From contig JAOPGA020001439.1 of NCBI GenBank assembly GCA_026419775.2, positions 47,133 to 111,132 of the forward strand: a DNA stretch of 64,000 nucleotides. The letters are read 5' to 3'. This DNA is from Acrasis kona. Taxonomy: Eukaryota; Heterolobosea; Eutetramitea; Acrasida; Acrasidae. The notes beneath the pieces are model-generated. The model was not told where the DNA came from, ran no database searches, and saw only the letters and a list, made by a program, of their open reading frames with translations. The position numbers were made by a program, and so were the translations under genes. Shown one piece after another: positions 11,356 to 22,177 of the stretch; the stretch's first letter is position 1, and the number at the start of each line of letters is the position of its first letter.

Positions 11356-14300
11356 TTAATCATGCTTTAATACACTTTCAATGGCCGATACAACCTCTAT
11401 GCTCTTGTAAGGTTTACAAATATACCCACTCATTCCACATTCAAGGAATGCTTCATCTCTTTCTCTACCACTAACACCAATAATTGGCACATTTTTATTT
11501 ATTTGATGTTCCATCCCTCTCACCATTTTAGTCGCCTCAATACCATTCAATATTGGCATTTCAATATCCATCAACACCACATCAAACTTGAATTCAGAAA
11601 TAAACCTGATAGCTTCCATTCCATTGCTAGCAGACACACAATAAAAACCATTTTTATTCAACAAACGACAAAGAATCTTTTGATTAATGGGATCATCGTC
11701 TACAACGAGTACATTTACAATGAGCGGCGCCGATAATTCTTCAGATCGATCCGAAGAATCACTAGAATCAGAACTCTCGATTACATTATTAACAACGCTT
11801 AGAAACAAAGTCACGCAATAAGTACTGCCATTACCCATCTTACTATCTACTGTAATGGTACCACCCATCAACTTGCACAACTCTTTTGATAATTTCAAAC
11901 CCAAATGAAAGGAATCATTAGCGAATGAATCAGCGTCATCACCGTCACAACTAGTATCATTTACAAGAAATTTACAAACAGCAGTGCCGTCACATATGGA
12001 AGTGACTTCACATTTAATGCTTAACAAACTACCGCCAACAGTATTACACCTCAACACATTACTTACAAGATTAATCAACATGATCCTCACATAATGAGCA
12101 TTCCCGGTTACGATATTTTTATCATGTAGCAGCAAATCACCAACAAGGTCGACCACCAACGTTATATTCTTCTCCTTGATCTTCTCTTCAAATAACTCAC
12201 ATACTTGTCTAGTCACCACAAATGGATCAAATGGCTCCATGGTCAACTTGATGCTATTATTCTCCAACATGCTAGCCAATAACACGTTGTCGATAATATC
12301 CTTCAATTCTTGAGTAGCTGATCCAATATTCGATATGGCCTCTTCACATTCCTTCATGGAATGATCAACGCTGATTGGGTCCATTTTCAAATCTTGTAAA
12401 AATTCATTATTCACACAAATCACATTGAGTGGATTTCGTAATTCGTGACATAAAATATCAATAAATTCCTCTAATCTCTTCTTTGCGTGCCCTAATTCAT
12501 TCGCCGTTCCGCAATATTTCTTCTCGCTCTCAATCAGTGCCTCCAATCTCGAATTCTCAAGAATGACGCTCATTTGAGTGGTCAACAAGCTCATGATTTG
12601 AGCTGATTGTGAATTAAATGCATCTTGCACCATGTTATTCTCCAAATACAACACTGCTCTGCACGCATGATTGCGCATCACCGGAAAACATAAAATACTC
12701 TTTAGATTATCTAATTGTAATGGATAGTGATGATGATCATCGTCTCCTTTGATAAATGTTTCTCTCGTGCGTGCTACGTAATGAATCAATCCATGTGGAA
12801 GTTCACCAACGGCATATTCCTGTAGCGGAATCATTCGTAGTGTTTGTTGATTGTCCATATTGCATTCGGCAGCAACAGTCATTTCTTGGTGATCGTTCAC
12901 TAGAATATAAACAGCTCTCGTTGCACATGCGTATTGGAGTATGATTTTGATCAAATGATTGAGTAATTCTTGAAGATTCATTTGACTAGTGGTGGAAGTG
13001 CTCATCATGGATAGCGCCAATGAATCGTATTGATTGTGATGAAGAGAATGAGATGGATGATTCATTTTTAGTTGATTACCCAGCGTAACAATCACCATGG
13101 ACAATGTAGATTCTTGTTCAGGTAATTCTACGTCATGACCATGTTGTTTGCGCATGGATTGTGCCTTGCCCACTGCTCCATGCGCATGATACGAGTAAAT
13201 ACTCTTTATTAAACAATCACGATAATACGCTCTACAACCCACATTGTTCCACATTTCCGACAACATTTCAAAAATCATTGCCTGCATCAATACGTTGTTG
13301 TGTTGATTGGCAGATCGTGTAGCTTGCTCAAATGTTTGAGCTGCTTGTATAATGTGTCTTTTGGCAATGTGACGTAGTGCCAATAGAATCAAGTACATGG
13401 ATTCAAAAATTAGAAGCATTTTGTAGCGACAGCGTCCTTGTACAAATACAATAATGACGTCTGCATCAGAATGCTTCGATTTCTTGATGCTGATTTGATC
13501 AATTTTATAAAGATTCATCAAGTACACACATGCAACGTAGAACAAACCGATATTAATGGTGAACAAACCCTTCATGCCGCCATGAACCAACCGTGCTACT
13601 TGATCGGCATAGAATAACCAATCGCCACACTGTCGTTGATAAAAAGCATTGATTAATTGACCATAATAATATGCACATGTTAACATGTTGTTGTCGGGTG
13701 GTATTAACTGAGATGATACTGGTTCGTGATGATCGAGTATTTGTTCGACTAGATCTACGCTCTCGATAGGTGTCCATAAGAAACGCAAATGAACACTAAT
13801 GAATTTATTATAGAGATAAAAAGTGTGATTGTTTTCTTTCAAGTAATCACATGTGGATTGGTGTAATAAAAACACATGATTGAGATCATCGTATTGACTG
13901 CTCATGAATGCACAAAAGGCCTGCGAGTAATGTGCTTGTACAATATCAGTGTACAGTAAACTAACTTGTATTGATTTTCTAACACTATCGAGCGCACACT
14001 CCCACGTTTCGAATTCACTGGCCACACCCAACGAATGATACGATAAGCTTCTACCCTCATAAAATGTATTCACGCTCATATTGGCTGCTAACTTACTAAA
14101 TTGATAGGCCTGTAAGTGATTATGAGAATGAGTGCTGCTGCAGAAACCAAAATAACTATAAGCAGTGCTCGTGTATTCACAATAACCATGTTCCAATGTG
14201 ATATTCACCATGATGCAACTTATTAAATCGTATACAATGTGTTCTCCTATAATATAGGTAGGTTGGTTCAATCCGCTCAAGATTTGCATCTTTCTTACTT

Positions 14301-17181
14301 GCTTCATGTCGGTCATTTCAAAAGTAGGATTGGCCTGTAACACGCTGCGACCGTTTAGTTTTTGATTCAATAATTCAATTTCTCGTGATAGACGCTCTTG
14401 AGCATCTATGGGACGTCCATACGGCAAATCTACATCGAGCAATCGTAAACAACTGCTGCTGATATCAATTACGTCATGATATCGATTTTGAACTTCATAA
14501 TACTTTGCTTTGAGCATAAACAGATCAATCTTATCAAAATTGTGATGAATGTGCTCGTTGATGTAATCAAATAACACTTCTGATTGGTCCCATTGATTGC
14601 TCAAGCATACACCATGATACAATTGTACATGTAACGGGAAACAACAAGTATATAATTCTTGATCGCTCCATAAAGCATTGGATCGATGATCATGTATTCT
14701 GTTCAATAATTCCACACCGAATTGTGCGCTTGTTAGGGTGAGAGATGTGGAGTTGCTGTATTGTGCCTTTTTACTTGCTTCGAGCGCTAGTTTGGCAACG
14801 CTTATTCGCTCTTGACGATCTACGATGTGATTGCCACCTAATCGTAGGTGAGTGATGATATCGAATAGTTCGTCTTGTATGGATGTACTTTGTTGTCGTA
14901 TTCTACCAATGGTACAATGCACCAATTCACGGTAGCCATTGTCCATGGGTTGATAAGAGGCTTGTTGGACTCGATCGTGTAGGAAGCGTAGCGTAATGTT
15001 GTTATGGTTGGATGTATCTGACTCTGACGACCATTTGTTCTCTAATGGACTTCCATCTAGTTGAATCAATAATCCATCACGTATCAATGGCCATATGATT
15101 TCTTGACAATGACCTGGTTGACCAAGAGATGTGTACACTGCGTTCAAAATTAAGAATTGAAATTGATTACCAAAACATGCAGCTATGCTCAGCACGGTTT
15201 GGCATTCTTGGGACATTTTTGATAATCTGGTCATCATTAGCTCGATTACATTTTGAGTGATTTGTGAATTTTTTGTAATCTTTTCGCAATCGATTACTTG
15301 TTGACCCAACAAATAATCAAATTGGATCAATCCATCGTCTACTAGTGTTTGCAAGTACGTCTTCATGAAGAATGGATTTCCCAATGTCTTGTTCATTACA
15401 ATGCGCGATAATTCTTCTACATTTGGATCTGACGTTGACATGCTCAAACTATCCGCAACAAATTGCAAAATGTGTTCATCTTGTAATGGTCGAAGCACAA
15501 TCGTGGTGGCGCAGTGCTTTTTAGATGTTAGCGAATGAACGGTTTCGAATAGTAAATGTTTCTCGTTGACTTCGTTATCGCGATAAGCACCAAATATACA
15601 CAAGTATTGAACCGATTCAACATTGTTCATCAACAATTGAACCATTTCCAACGTAGATGAATCGGCCCACTGCAAATCATCAAAGAACATGACCAATAAA
15701 TGTTCTCGGGAGCAGAACGTGCTGATGAATTTGAAAAATGTTGATTTGAAGCGTGCTTGTGTCTCTGGCGGACTTAACTCGACCACATTCGGCTGAGGAC
15801 CCAATATGAGTTGCACTTTTGGTATCGCGTCGATAATAATTTGAGCGTTCACTCCGACTTGATTCAAAATCTTTTCCTTCCATGTTTGTATTTCGCGATC
15901 ACTCGTTGTGAGAATGTGAGAGATTAATTGCGACAGTGCGCTGATGAATGCGCCCAGTGGAATGTTGTTTCCTTTGTATTGGTCGAACTTTCCTGATATA
16001 AAATGTCCGTTTGCTTTTGCGAGTGGTTTTTGTATTTGATCTGTGATGGGTTAGAGATACATGCGTGTTGACGTACTTATGATCGCAGTCTTACCCACTC
16101 CACTATATCCAGCAACAAGTACGAGTGCAGAGGGAACTTGATTGGAACATACCATGTCGAATGATTTTAGCAGCTCCTCCACTTGTTCTGATCTTCCATA
16201 TAACTTTTGAGGTATGCAGAATGTGGTGCGCGTGTCTTTTCTAGAACGCTTAGTGAAATGAAGGTGGTGATGCTTACTTTCCAATTTCAAAGTCCTGGGG
16301 AGACTCTAAATATTGTATCAAATCGGACTTGACACCAAATGAGCTCTGATACCTATCCTCGACATTTTTTTCTAAAAGCTTCAAAATAATGTTGGACAAT
16401 TGAATCGGAATGTCGGGGAATAAGAGATTGGGTGGTGTTGGTTGTTTGGCAATGATTGCATAAACAAGAAAGTCCGTCACGTACTGGAATGGCGTTTGCC
16501 CTGTCAATAAAAAATAAAATACAACTCCGATTGAATAAATGTCTGTTCTATAATCAACTGCTCTATTCATCCTGCTTGTTTGTTCTATAATATTTTAATT
16601 AACAATTATAATTTTCCGCACATACCTGGAGAGCTATACTCGCATTCCTCTTTTTCTCTTTGTATGGATACATCCCTTGTAAGTTCAGAAGAAAGTGCAA
16701 AGTCTATAAATTTGATAAAGTTCTCCTTTTGGTTCCAAAGAATGTGGTCGGAGGATACAGCCCCATGATACGTTTTATTACAATGAATTTGCGATAAGGC
16801 TTCTGTGATTTTAATTGCAATCCGAGTAAAAGCTACATAATCTGTAAAACGTCCCTTATTATGTTAACAATGTTTAAGCGGAATTACTTGCTCTGATATT
16901 ATTTGCTGAAGCGAAGATGCATTATAATCCTCCATTATAATCGTCTCGTCAGAACCGATTCCCTCACAGCCATAATAACGCATTATGCATTCTGCATCTG
17001 ATAGTTTGAGGCCAACAGCTACCTCTTTTTTGTACTTGTTTTTTTGTTTAATGGATGGATATAACTCACAATGCCTCTTGCAAACAACATTCTTCTGAAA
17101 TTCCTCAGAATACTCTCTTGTGACATAGGAATTCGGGCCCTTGTACAGAAGTTGAACGGGATAAAGTTCTGGCCATTTCAT
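11356..17181 (-). CDS. Hybrid sensor: pseudokinase-AAA ATPase-GAF-histidine kinase-receiver
   Basis: Five exons (17181-16869, 16841-16626, 16584-16278, 16240-16077, 16040-11356) join in frame to 1894 aa. Residues ~10-275 have a protein-kinase fold, but the catalytic loop reads TYHGAVSSDHIL (no HRD aspartate) and DFG is DFA, so it is probably a pseudokinase. The AAA/Orc1-like ATPase follows, with P-loop GYSGVGKT near 320 and Walker B MFFDDLQWAD, then a long helical TPR-like region. A GAF domain lies at ~1360-1490. The histidine kinase has H-box CHELRNPLNV near 1530, an N-box-like INLVSNVLRC and a G-box LGLKLSKELC. The C-terminal receiver has VVDDDPINQ, phospho-acceptor Asp in VLMDIEMP and Lys in ICKPY. 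This is the fungal class X (Mak2/Mak3, Chk1) and cyanobacterial layout: a cytosolic phosphorelay sensor. Introns are 27, 41, 37 and 36 nt. Confidence 0.92.
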
Positions 17182-17418
17182 TTATATTGTGTACTTTCCA
17201 AAAGCAATCCTATAATCACCGATTGTAACGAAAAGCCAAGTCCTTTTCCAAATTCAAAGAAACGAAGAGACTTTTTTTTGTAGCAGCGTTACATTACTAA
17301 AAACCTGATCTTACCGACTAGCAATTATCGATGAACCAAGTCCGATGGGCTGACAAGATATCTCCAAAATTGAGTTATATAAATTACATAATATTTTCAT
17401 CTTTTATTATACAAAGTT

Positions 17419-19207
17419 TTATTCTACTCTGTGCCCAAGCTGCTGCAGTAGGAATAGTAATGTAAATACTCCTATAAACAGCAACCAAGAAATACCAGTA
17501 GATACGGCACTATTTGGGTATACTCCAGTATAGCTGTCGCATTTGTCTCCGGTCCACGCCAAATAACATATACAACTTCCATCTCTTTGGCAAAAACCAC
17601 GGAAACAACTGGTAGGATCGCATACATAATTCTCGCATGCAGTTCCCTCCCATCCCAAATAACAAACACAACCTCTACCCTGCACACAAGTACCGTGACT
17701 ACTACAATTACAAAAAGTAAGGTTTGTGGACACCTGGTAGGAATTTGCTTTGATAATATCAATCAAACCCCATCCCACAACATTATTAGGACTATACGCA
17801 TTATCAGCTGTCGCAGTTAACGCCTCCTTCACTTGAGCTACGGTCCAGTTTGGATGAGATTGCAGCAACAAGGCCGCTGCACCTGCTACCAAAGGAGTCG
17901 ACAATGAAGTGCCACTAACGGGCGCGTATTTATTATTTGTTTTTGGATCTGCGCATTGTGTGGATACACCTAATGCAACCACCTCTGGCTTTATACGACC
18001 GTCGTATGAAGGTCCTCTACTACTAAATCTAGCTATGGTGCCGTTGAGGTATATTGCACCTACTGCTATCGAGTTGAACGCATCGGCAGGTACTTTGATT
18101 CCCTTTAGGCCTTCATTTCCTGCACTTGTGACGCACACGACGCCTCTATCTGTTGCCCAATTGACTGCTCTCGTAGTAATTGCGCTCTTTCCGTCAATCT
18201 CCTCTGGTCGCCACCACCCAGTGTAACCTAGTGACGCACTAAGGACTTGAGCACCGTTGCGCTCGGCCCATTCTACTCCACTCATGTAATAATCTTCTTC
18301 CACGATCGTCTCCGTGGCTACATATTCTGTTTTGGCGAGTAAGTATTTTGAAGCAAATGCCGGTCCATAAAACTAATTCATTTTTTTAAAAAAATGTTAA
18401 ATGTAGACTTACTCCGTTGACGGGATCCATTCCACCTATAGTGGATAATGTGTACGTGCCATGGTATCGTTGATTATCAGGATCGTTTGGTCCATTGTCT
18501 ACGTTAGTGTTGTTGTTGATAAAATTAAAAGTGTTGATAATGTTCAGGTTTTTGAAAGCTACGTGATCTAACCTGAAACCACAATCTAACACAGCAACAA
18601 TGACGCCTGTTCCATTTAATCCTTGTTGGTGTGCCTGGATGGCATTAATTTGTTGTAATTGTGGTTCGGAGATGCCATAATTCAAGGTAGATTGTTGAGT
18701 GGACCTGGTCTTAGGGGCGGGTGAAGTTTCACGGGATGGGGTTTTCTTAAAAGTAGTGACCACATCAATGAATTTAATAAAAGGTAAGTTTGCCAGAACG
18801 GAAAGTTGAGTTTCATCACTAATCTTGATCGAAATGGCATTTAATATTCTACTTCTCGTCCTTACGTTATTATAGTTGATGTTTAATACTTCTAAAGTCT
18901 TTTGTATGTATGCTTCGTGTACAGGCAAATCGGTCTCGTCGAATACGTCAGTTCTACCCATTTGTTTTCTCCTCCTTGCGATAGCCTCCTGAGAGATATC
19001 AGATATTGCTGATGAGTAATCGATTCGATCTTTTGGTCCTTTGTCCACAAACATTACCCAAACATGCTGAGACTCATCAACTTTTCCCACTGACCTATCA
19101 CGGGTCCCGTAATATTTTTCATGTATCCTTGGAGATAGTTTCGTGTTGAGTTGATAAGATAGAGTAATAAAAAGGATTGTGAAGACAAGGCGAGCACAGT
19201 TGCTCAT
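17419..19207 (-). CDS. Secreted/membrane subtilisin-like serine protease (S8) with EGF modules
   Basis: Exon 1 19207-18413, 40-nt intron 18412-18373, exon 2 18372-17419; 582 aa. The ATG at 19207 gives a signal peptide (CARLVFTILFITLSY). The catalytic triad is intact: Asp in AVLDCGFRLDH, His in QRYHGTYTLS and Ser in SGTSLSTPLVAG, with oxyanion Asn in TSAGNEG. Residues ~30-170 look like an I9-type propeptide. After the protease come two Cys-rich EGF-like units (CNCSSHGTCVQGRGCVC; CFRGFCQRDGSCIC). Near the C-terminus is a transmembrane helix (ISWLLFIGVFTLLFLL), so the enzyme is probably tethered at the surface or in endosomes. The longer reading upstream of 19207 lacks sense. Confidence 0.93.
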
Positions 19208-19414
19208 GTTTGGTTTTAGTCCATGTGAATCAAAATGAATATTTATAGATACGGGTGGCAAGTCGAAACGGTTGTGAAAATTAAATGGATCAGCATCGGG
19301 TTGTTTTGTCCCAATCAAGGCAATATCGAAGTACTCCTCGTCTCCACAACTGCAAGAAACTTCTGCAGAAACCTTTAATTGAAACTTTTGACCACCATCG
19401 CAAAGAAGACATAG

Positions 19415-19509
19415 ACACATAAAAGATGCGATGTGAGATAAATTACTTGTCGGTTGCCCTCCAAACACGCTTTCACCGGTATTTATCTCACATCGCATCT
19501 TCTATGTGT
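19415..19509. repeat. 29-bp inverted repeat with 37-bp spacer
   Basis: Left arm 19415-19443 and right arm 19481-19509 are reverse complements with a single mismatch; the core is AAGATGCGATGTGAGATAAA. The spacer is not repetitive. It lies between the subtilase start and the small plus-strand LRR-like frame, whose ATG (19504) sits in the right arm. It could be a long RNA hairpin, a short foldback element or a regulatory palindrome. Confidence 0.8.
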
Positions 19510-19839
19510 ACAAGGAGTTGGATCGCATTATGTAGTGCGTGCACCAATATCAACAACCATAGTAGAGACTCGAGAGCGACAAAATATAAAAAGTACACTG
19601 TTCGAACAGAAGCAACCGATGCTGATATTACAGAAGATAATTTCAAAGGAATACACGCTCTTGATATGAGCGATCACGATCAAATCACTGACGAAGTATT
19701 TGTCCACTTCAAAGGAATACATACTCTTAAAATGAGTTGTTTCAATCAATCACTGACAAAGTACTGGACCATCTCAAAGGGAACTTCAAAGAACCATGGC
19801 GAACCATTGATAACTATAGTATCAATGAGCGATTTGTAA
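19504..19839 (+). CDS. Short LRR-like repeat protein or fragment
   Basis: 111-aa frame beginning in the right arm of the inverted repeat. Residues ~40-90 contain two to three copies of a ~24-residue unit, ITxDxFxxFKGIHxLxMSxxxQ (ITEDNFKGIHALDMS; ITDEVFVHFKGIHTLKMS). The third copy is eroded. The N-terminal 35 residues resemble nothing I know. The repeat is of the leucine-rich type. The protein is short for the class, so it is probably the remnant of a longer repeat gene. Confidence 0.45.
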   Translation: MCTRSWIALCSACTNINNHSRDSRATKYKKYTVRTEATDADITEDNFKGIHALDMSDHDQITDEVFVHFKGIHTLKMSCFNQSLTKYWTISKGTSKNHGEPLITIVSMSDL

Positions 19840-19869
19840 TTTTTTGTCATATCCATCACAGGAAGTAAA

Positions 19870-20600
19870 TTAATAGGAGATTTATTAAAAATAGAAGAAC
19901 ATGTTTGTGATAATTCATGATGCTCTTCATGTCTCCCTTTATTTCTTGGAGGGTATTTATGTTTATCGTCTATATTTTCGTAGTATCTGCGCTCCTCTTC
20001 GTTTTCTCTTGTTGGTCGAGATGCACCCTATACTCGTCTGATTTTCTTAAATGGTCTTGTTGGCTCACATAGTCTTCATTTTTAATTTGCGTTTAAAGAA
20101 TTGTTACTTAATCTCCCGTTAGGTTGTTCATTTTGTCCTGTGCGAGCAAACAGTCCCCATTATCATCATTACTATTATAATTGTTCTGCTTTCTTCAGAG
20201 TTTTCTGTGGTTGGGCTAATGTTTTTTTGGATTAATTGACCACTTCTCCTGTTATAGTGGTCGGCACTATAGTGTCCTGGTTCAATCGTTTTCGGAATTT
20301 CATAGTCGATGCTTTGTTTGAATTTTCTTTGCCTGTCGTAATGTGTATATATGGTGTTCTTTGTTCAGTCTCTCAGTGCGTCCCTTGACCTTGTAACTGT
20401 CCTGGCTAGGTCATATTCTCCATATTTTTTGATAAACGAAGAGGTTATGTCCTTCCATTCGCTCTCATGCAGCATTGATTTTATGCAGTTCTTCCCCTAC
20501 GTCGAAGATTGAATGGTCAATTTGGATTTGTAATCACTCTCGATAATGATTCAAGTCTGAATTAATCTTTTTGGTTGTGAACTAGCATATCGAATAATGC
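19870..20600 (-). pseudogene. Unidentified decayed coding region
   Basis: The minus strand carries strongly protein-like pieces in more than one frame, including KSMLHESEWKDITSSFIKKY, GEYDLARTVTRSRDALRD, RKFKQSIDYEIPKTIEPGHY and RPTRENEEERRYYENIDDKH. They are charged, Tyr/Asn/Arg-rich and probably disordered. Several stops and frame changes interrupt them, and they cannot all be introns of the local size. I do not recognise the protein; it may be a former host gene or the accessory ORF of a mobile element. Confidence 0.4.
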
Positions 20601-21025
20601 AAATAATATAATCTATCAGTTTTAAAACTTCACTTCTTGTAAGAACCATAATGAAATGCTACACACTTATTATAACTGTCTTTTATGGTTGCTTCCACAT
20701 GTACAAAATTATGATGATCATATGATATCCTGATTTGTTACTGAAATTTATTGATTATAAAGTGATCTTCTGACCTAATATTCCTTCTTTTAACTCAAAC
20801 ATCTGTTGGTTTTGTTTCGTTCTGGCCTACAAAAAAGGACTATCACAAATAGCTTTCAAATGGTTCTTGGCTTGCTTTCGCAGTAGTAAACTTCTTAAAA
20901 GAAATTGTTTTAGTAAATTTCGACGGATTTGTGTTGATATGGTAGTGTTATACGTTGTGAAATGCCAGATTATTAGAGTAAATAAAAGGATGTATGTCAG
21001 CATCTAAACATGATTGACTTGTGCG
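20601..21025. other. Intergenic, nothing recognised
   Basis: AT-rich stretch before the pentapeptide-repeat gene; no open frame, RNA gene or repeat was recognised. Confidence 0.4.
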
Positions 21026-21928
21026 ATGGAACCATTAATTGTCTTTTTCGAGCGAATTGTAATTGTTGTTCAAACAATGACAGCAATGAAAGATGACAAG
21101 AACTTTTTCTTCGATGTTGTTGTTTCTGCCCACGTGCCTAAGAACTCGGTATCACGTCACAATCTCATAATTCTTCTTCGGAAAAAGATGTGCTATTCAT
21201 TATTCAACATGATAGATAAAAACCTAGAGGAGGCATCGATGTCAGGTATGGACCTTCGGTACATGGACTTTTCACATGCAAACCTTGCAAGAGCCGACTT
21301 TTCTCACTGCAACTTGTCTAATGCAAAATTCTTTGGTACACACATGCCGAACATAAATTTAAAGAACGCTACTATAAATGATGTTGATATGAGAGGATGT
21401 TATATGAACAGAGCAGACCTCACACTCGTCGCCATGTCTAACACCAACTTGAACAACGCTCGCATTAGGGACTCGAATTTCTTCTCGGCCAAAATAGCAA
21501 ACTGTAGCATGAAGGAAGTGGATTTGGAAAACAGCGATATGAAATATGCCACTCTTATCAACTGTGATCTACAAAGGGCTAACCTGTGCTCAGTAGACTT
21601 GTCAGATGCAAATCTTTCCCACTCTTATATGGAAGGTGTACGTTTGAGTTTTGCCAACCTCCTACGAATAAATTTTATAAGCTCCTATCTTGTCGATGCA
21701 GTTCTTAATAACGTTTATGCCAAGCAAGCCAACTTTCACAAAGCCGTTCTCCTAGGGGCTGACCTCAACAATTCAATAGTTTCTGGATCTCTTAGAGATG
21801 CCAATCTCAGGAGCACTAAACTTGAAGGCATTCAATTAGGAGATTGTTGTTTGGTCGGTACTGAATTTGATGATGAAGTAGTTGAATTTTTTAGAAGAGA
21901 AAAAAAACAAAACTGCATTCTGCAATAG
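21026..21928 (+). CDS. Pentapeptide-repeat protein
   Basis: 300 aa from the first ATG in the open frame. From residue ~70 to ~285 it is built of A(D/N)LxxA-type pentapeptides (for example FSHANLARADFSHCNLSNAK, SDANLSHSYMEG), which fold as a right-handed quadrilateral beta helix. The first ~65 residues (DDKNFFFDVVVSAHVPKNS...) are different and may be a capping or interaction domain. No catalytic motif is present. The family acts in protein interaction in the cytosol; a partner cannot be named. Confidence 0.85.
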   Translation: MEPLIVFFERIVIVVQTMTAMKDDKNFFFDVVVSAHVPKNSVSRHNLIILLRKKMCYSLFNMIDKNLEEASMSGMDLRYMDFSHANLARADFSHCNLSNAKFFGTHMPNINLKNATINDVDMRGCYMNRADLTLVAMSNTNLNNARIRDSNFFSAKIANCSMKEVDLENSDMKYATLINCDLQRANLCSVDLSDANLSHSYMEGVRLSFANLLRINFISSYLVDAVLNNVYAKQANFHKAVLLGADLNNSIVSGSLRDANLRSTKLEGIQLGDCCLVGTEFDDEVVEFFRREKKQNCILQ

Positions 21929-22177
21929 GAATTCCATTGTTTACCCAATACATTTAAACATTGTATGGTCAAAGATTATCAATTAATCCTTGTTACATCA
22001 TTAAAGTTTTGTTTTAATTTGTAGTGTTGAAGTTGAAATATGTTTGTATTGAAATGAAGTCCTAAAAGGTTTGGGCAACTAAAATTTGTTCAAGCCCAGG
22101 ATTGTCGCAACTTGTTTGATAACCTGTCAACCGAACTCAATCGACAGAATAACAAACAAAAATAGAAATTTACACGC

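Noticed and set aside
19208-19498. N-terminal extension of the subtilase open frame
   Set aside because: The ATG at 19207 gives a proper signal peptide; the extra sequence is promoter or inverted-repeat DNA.
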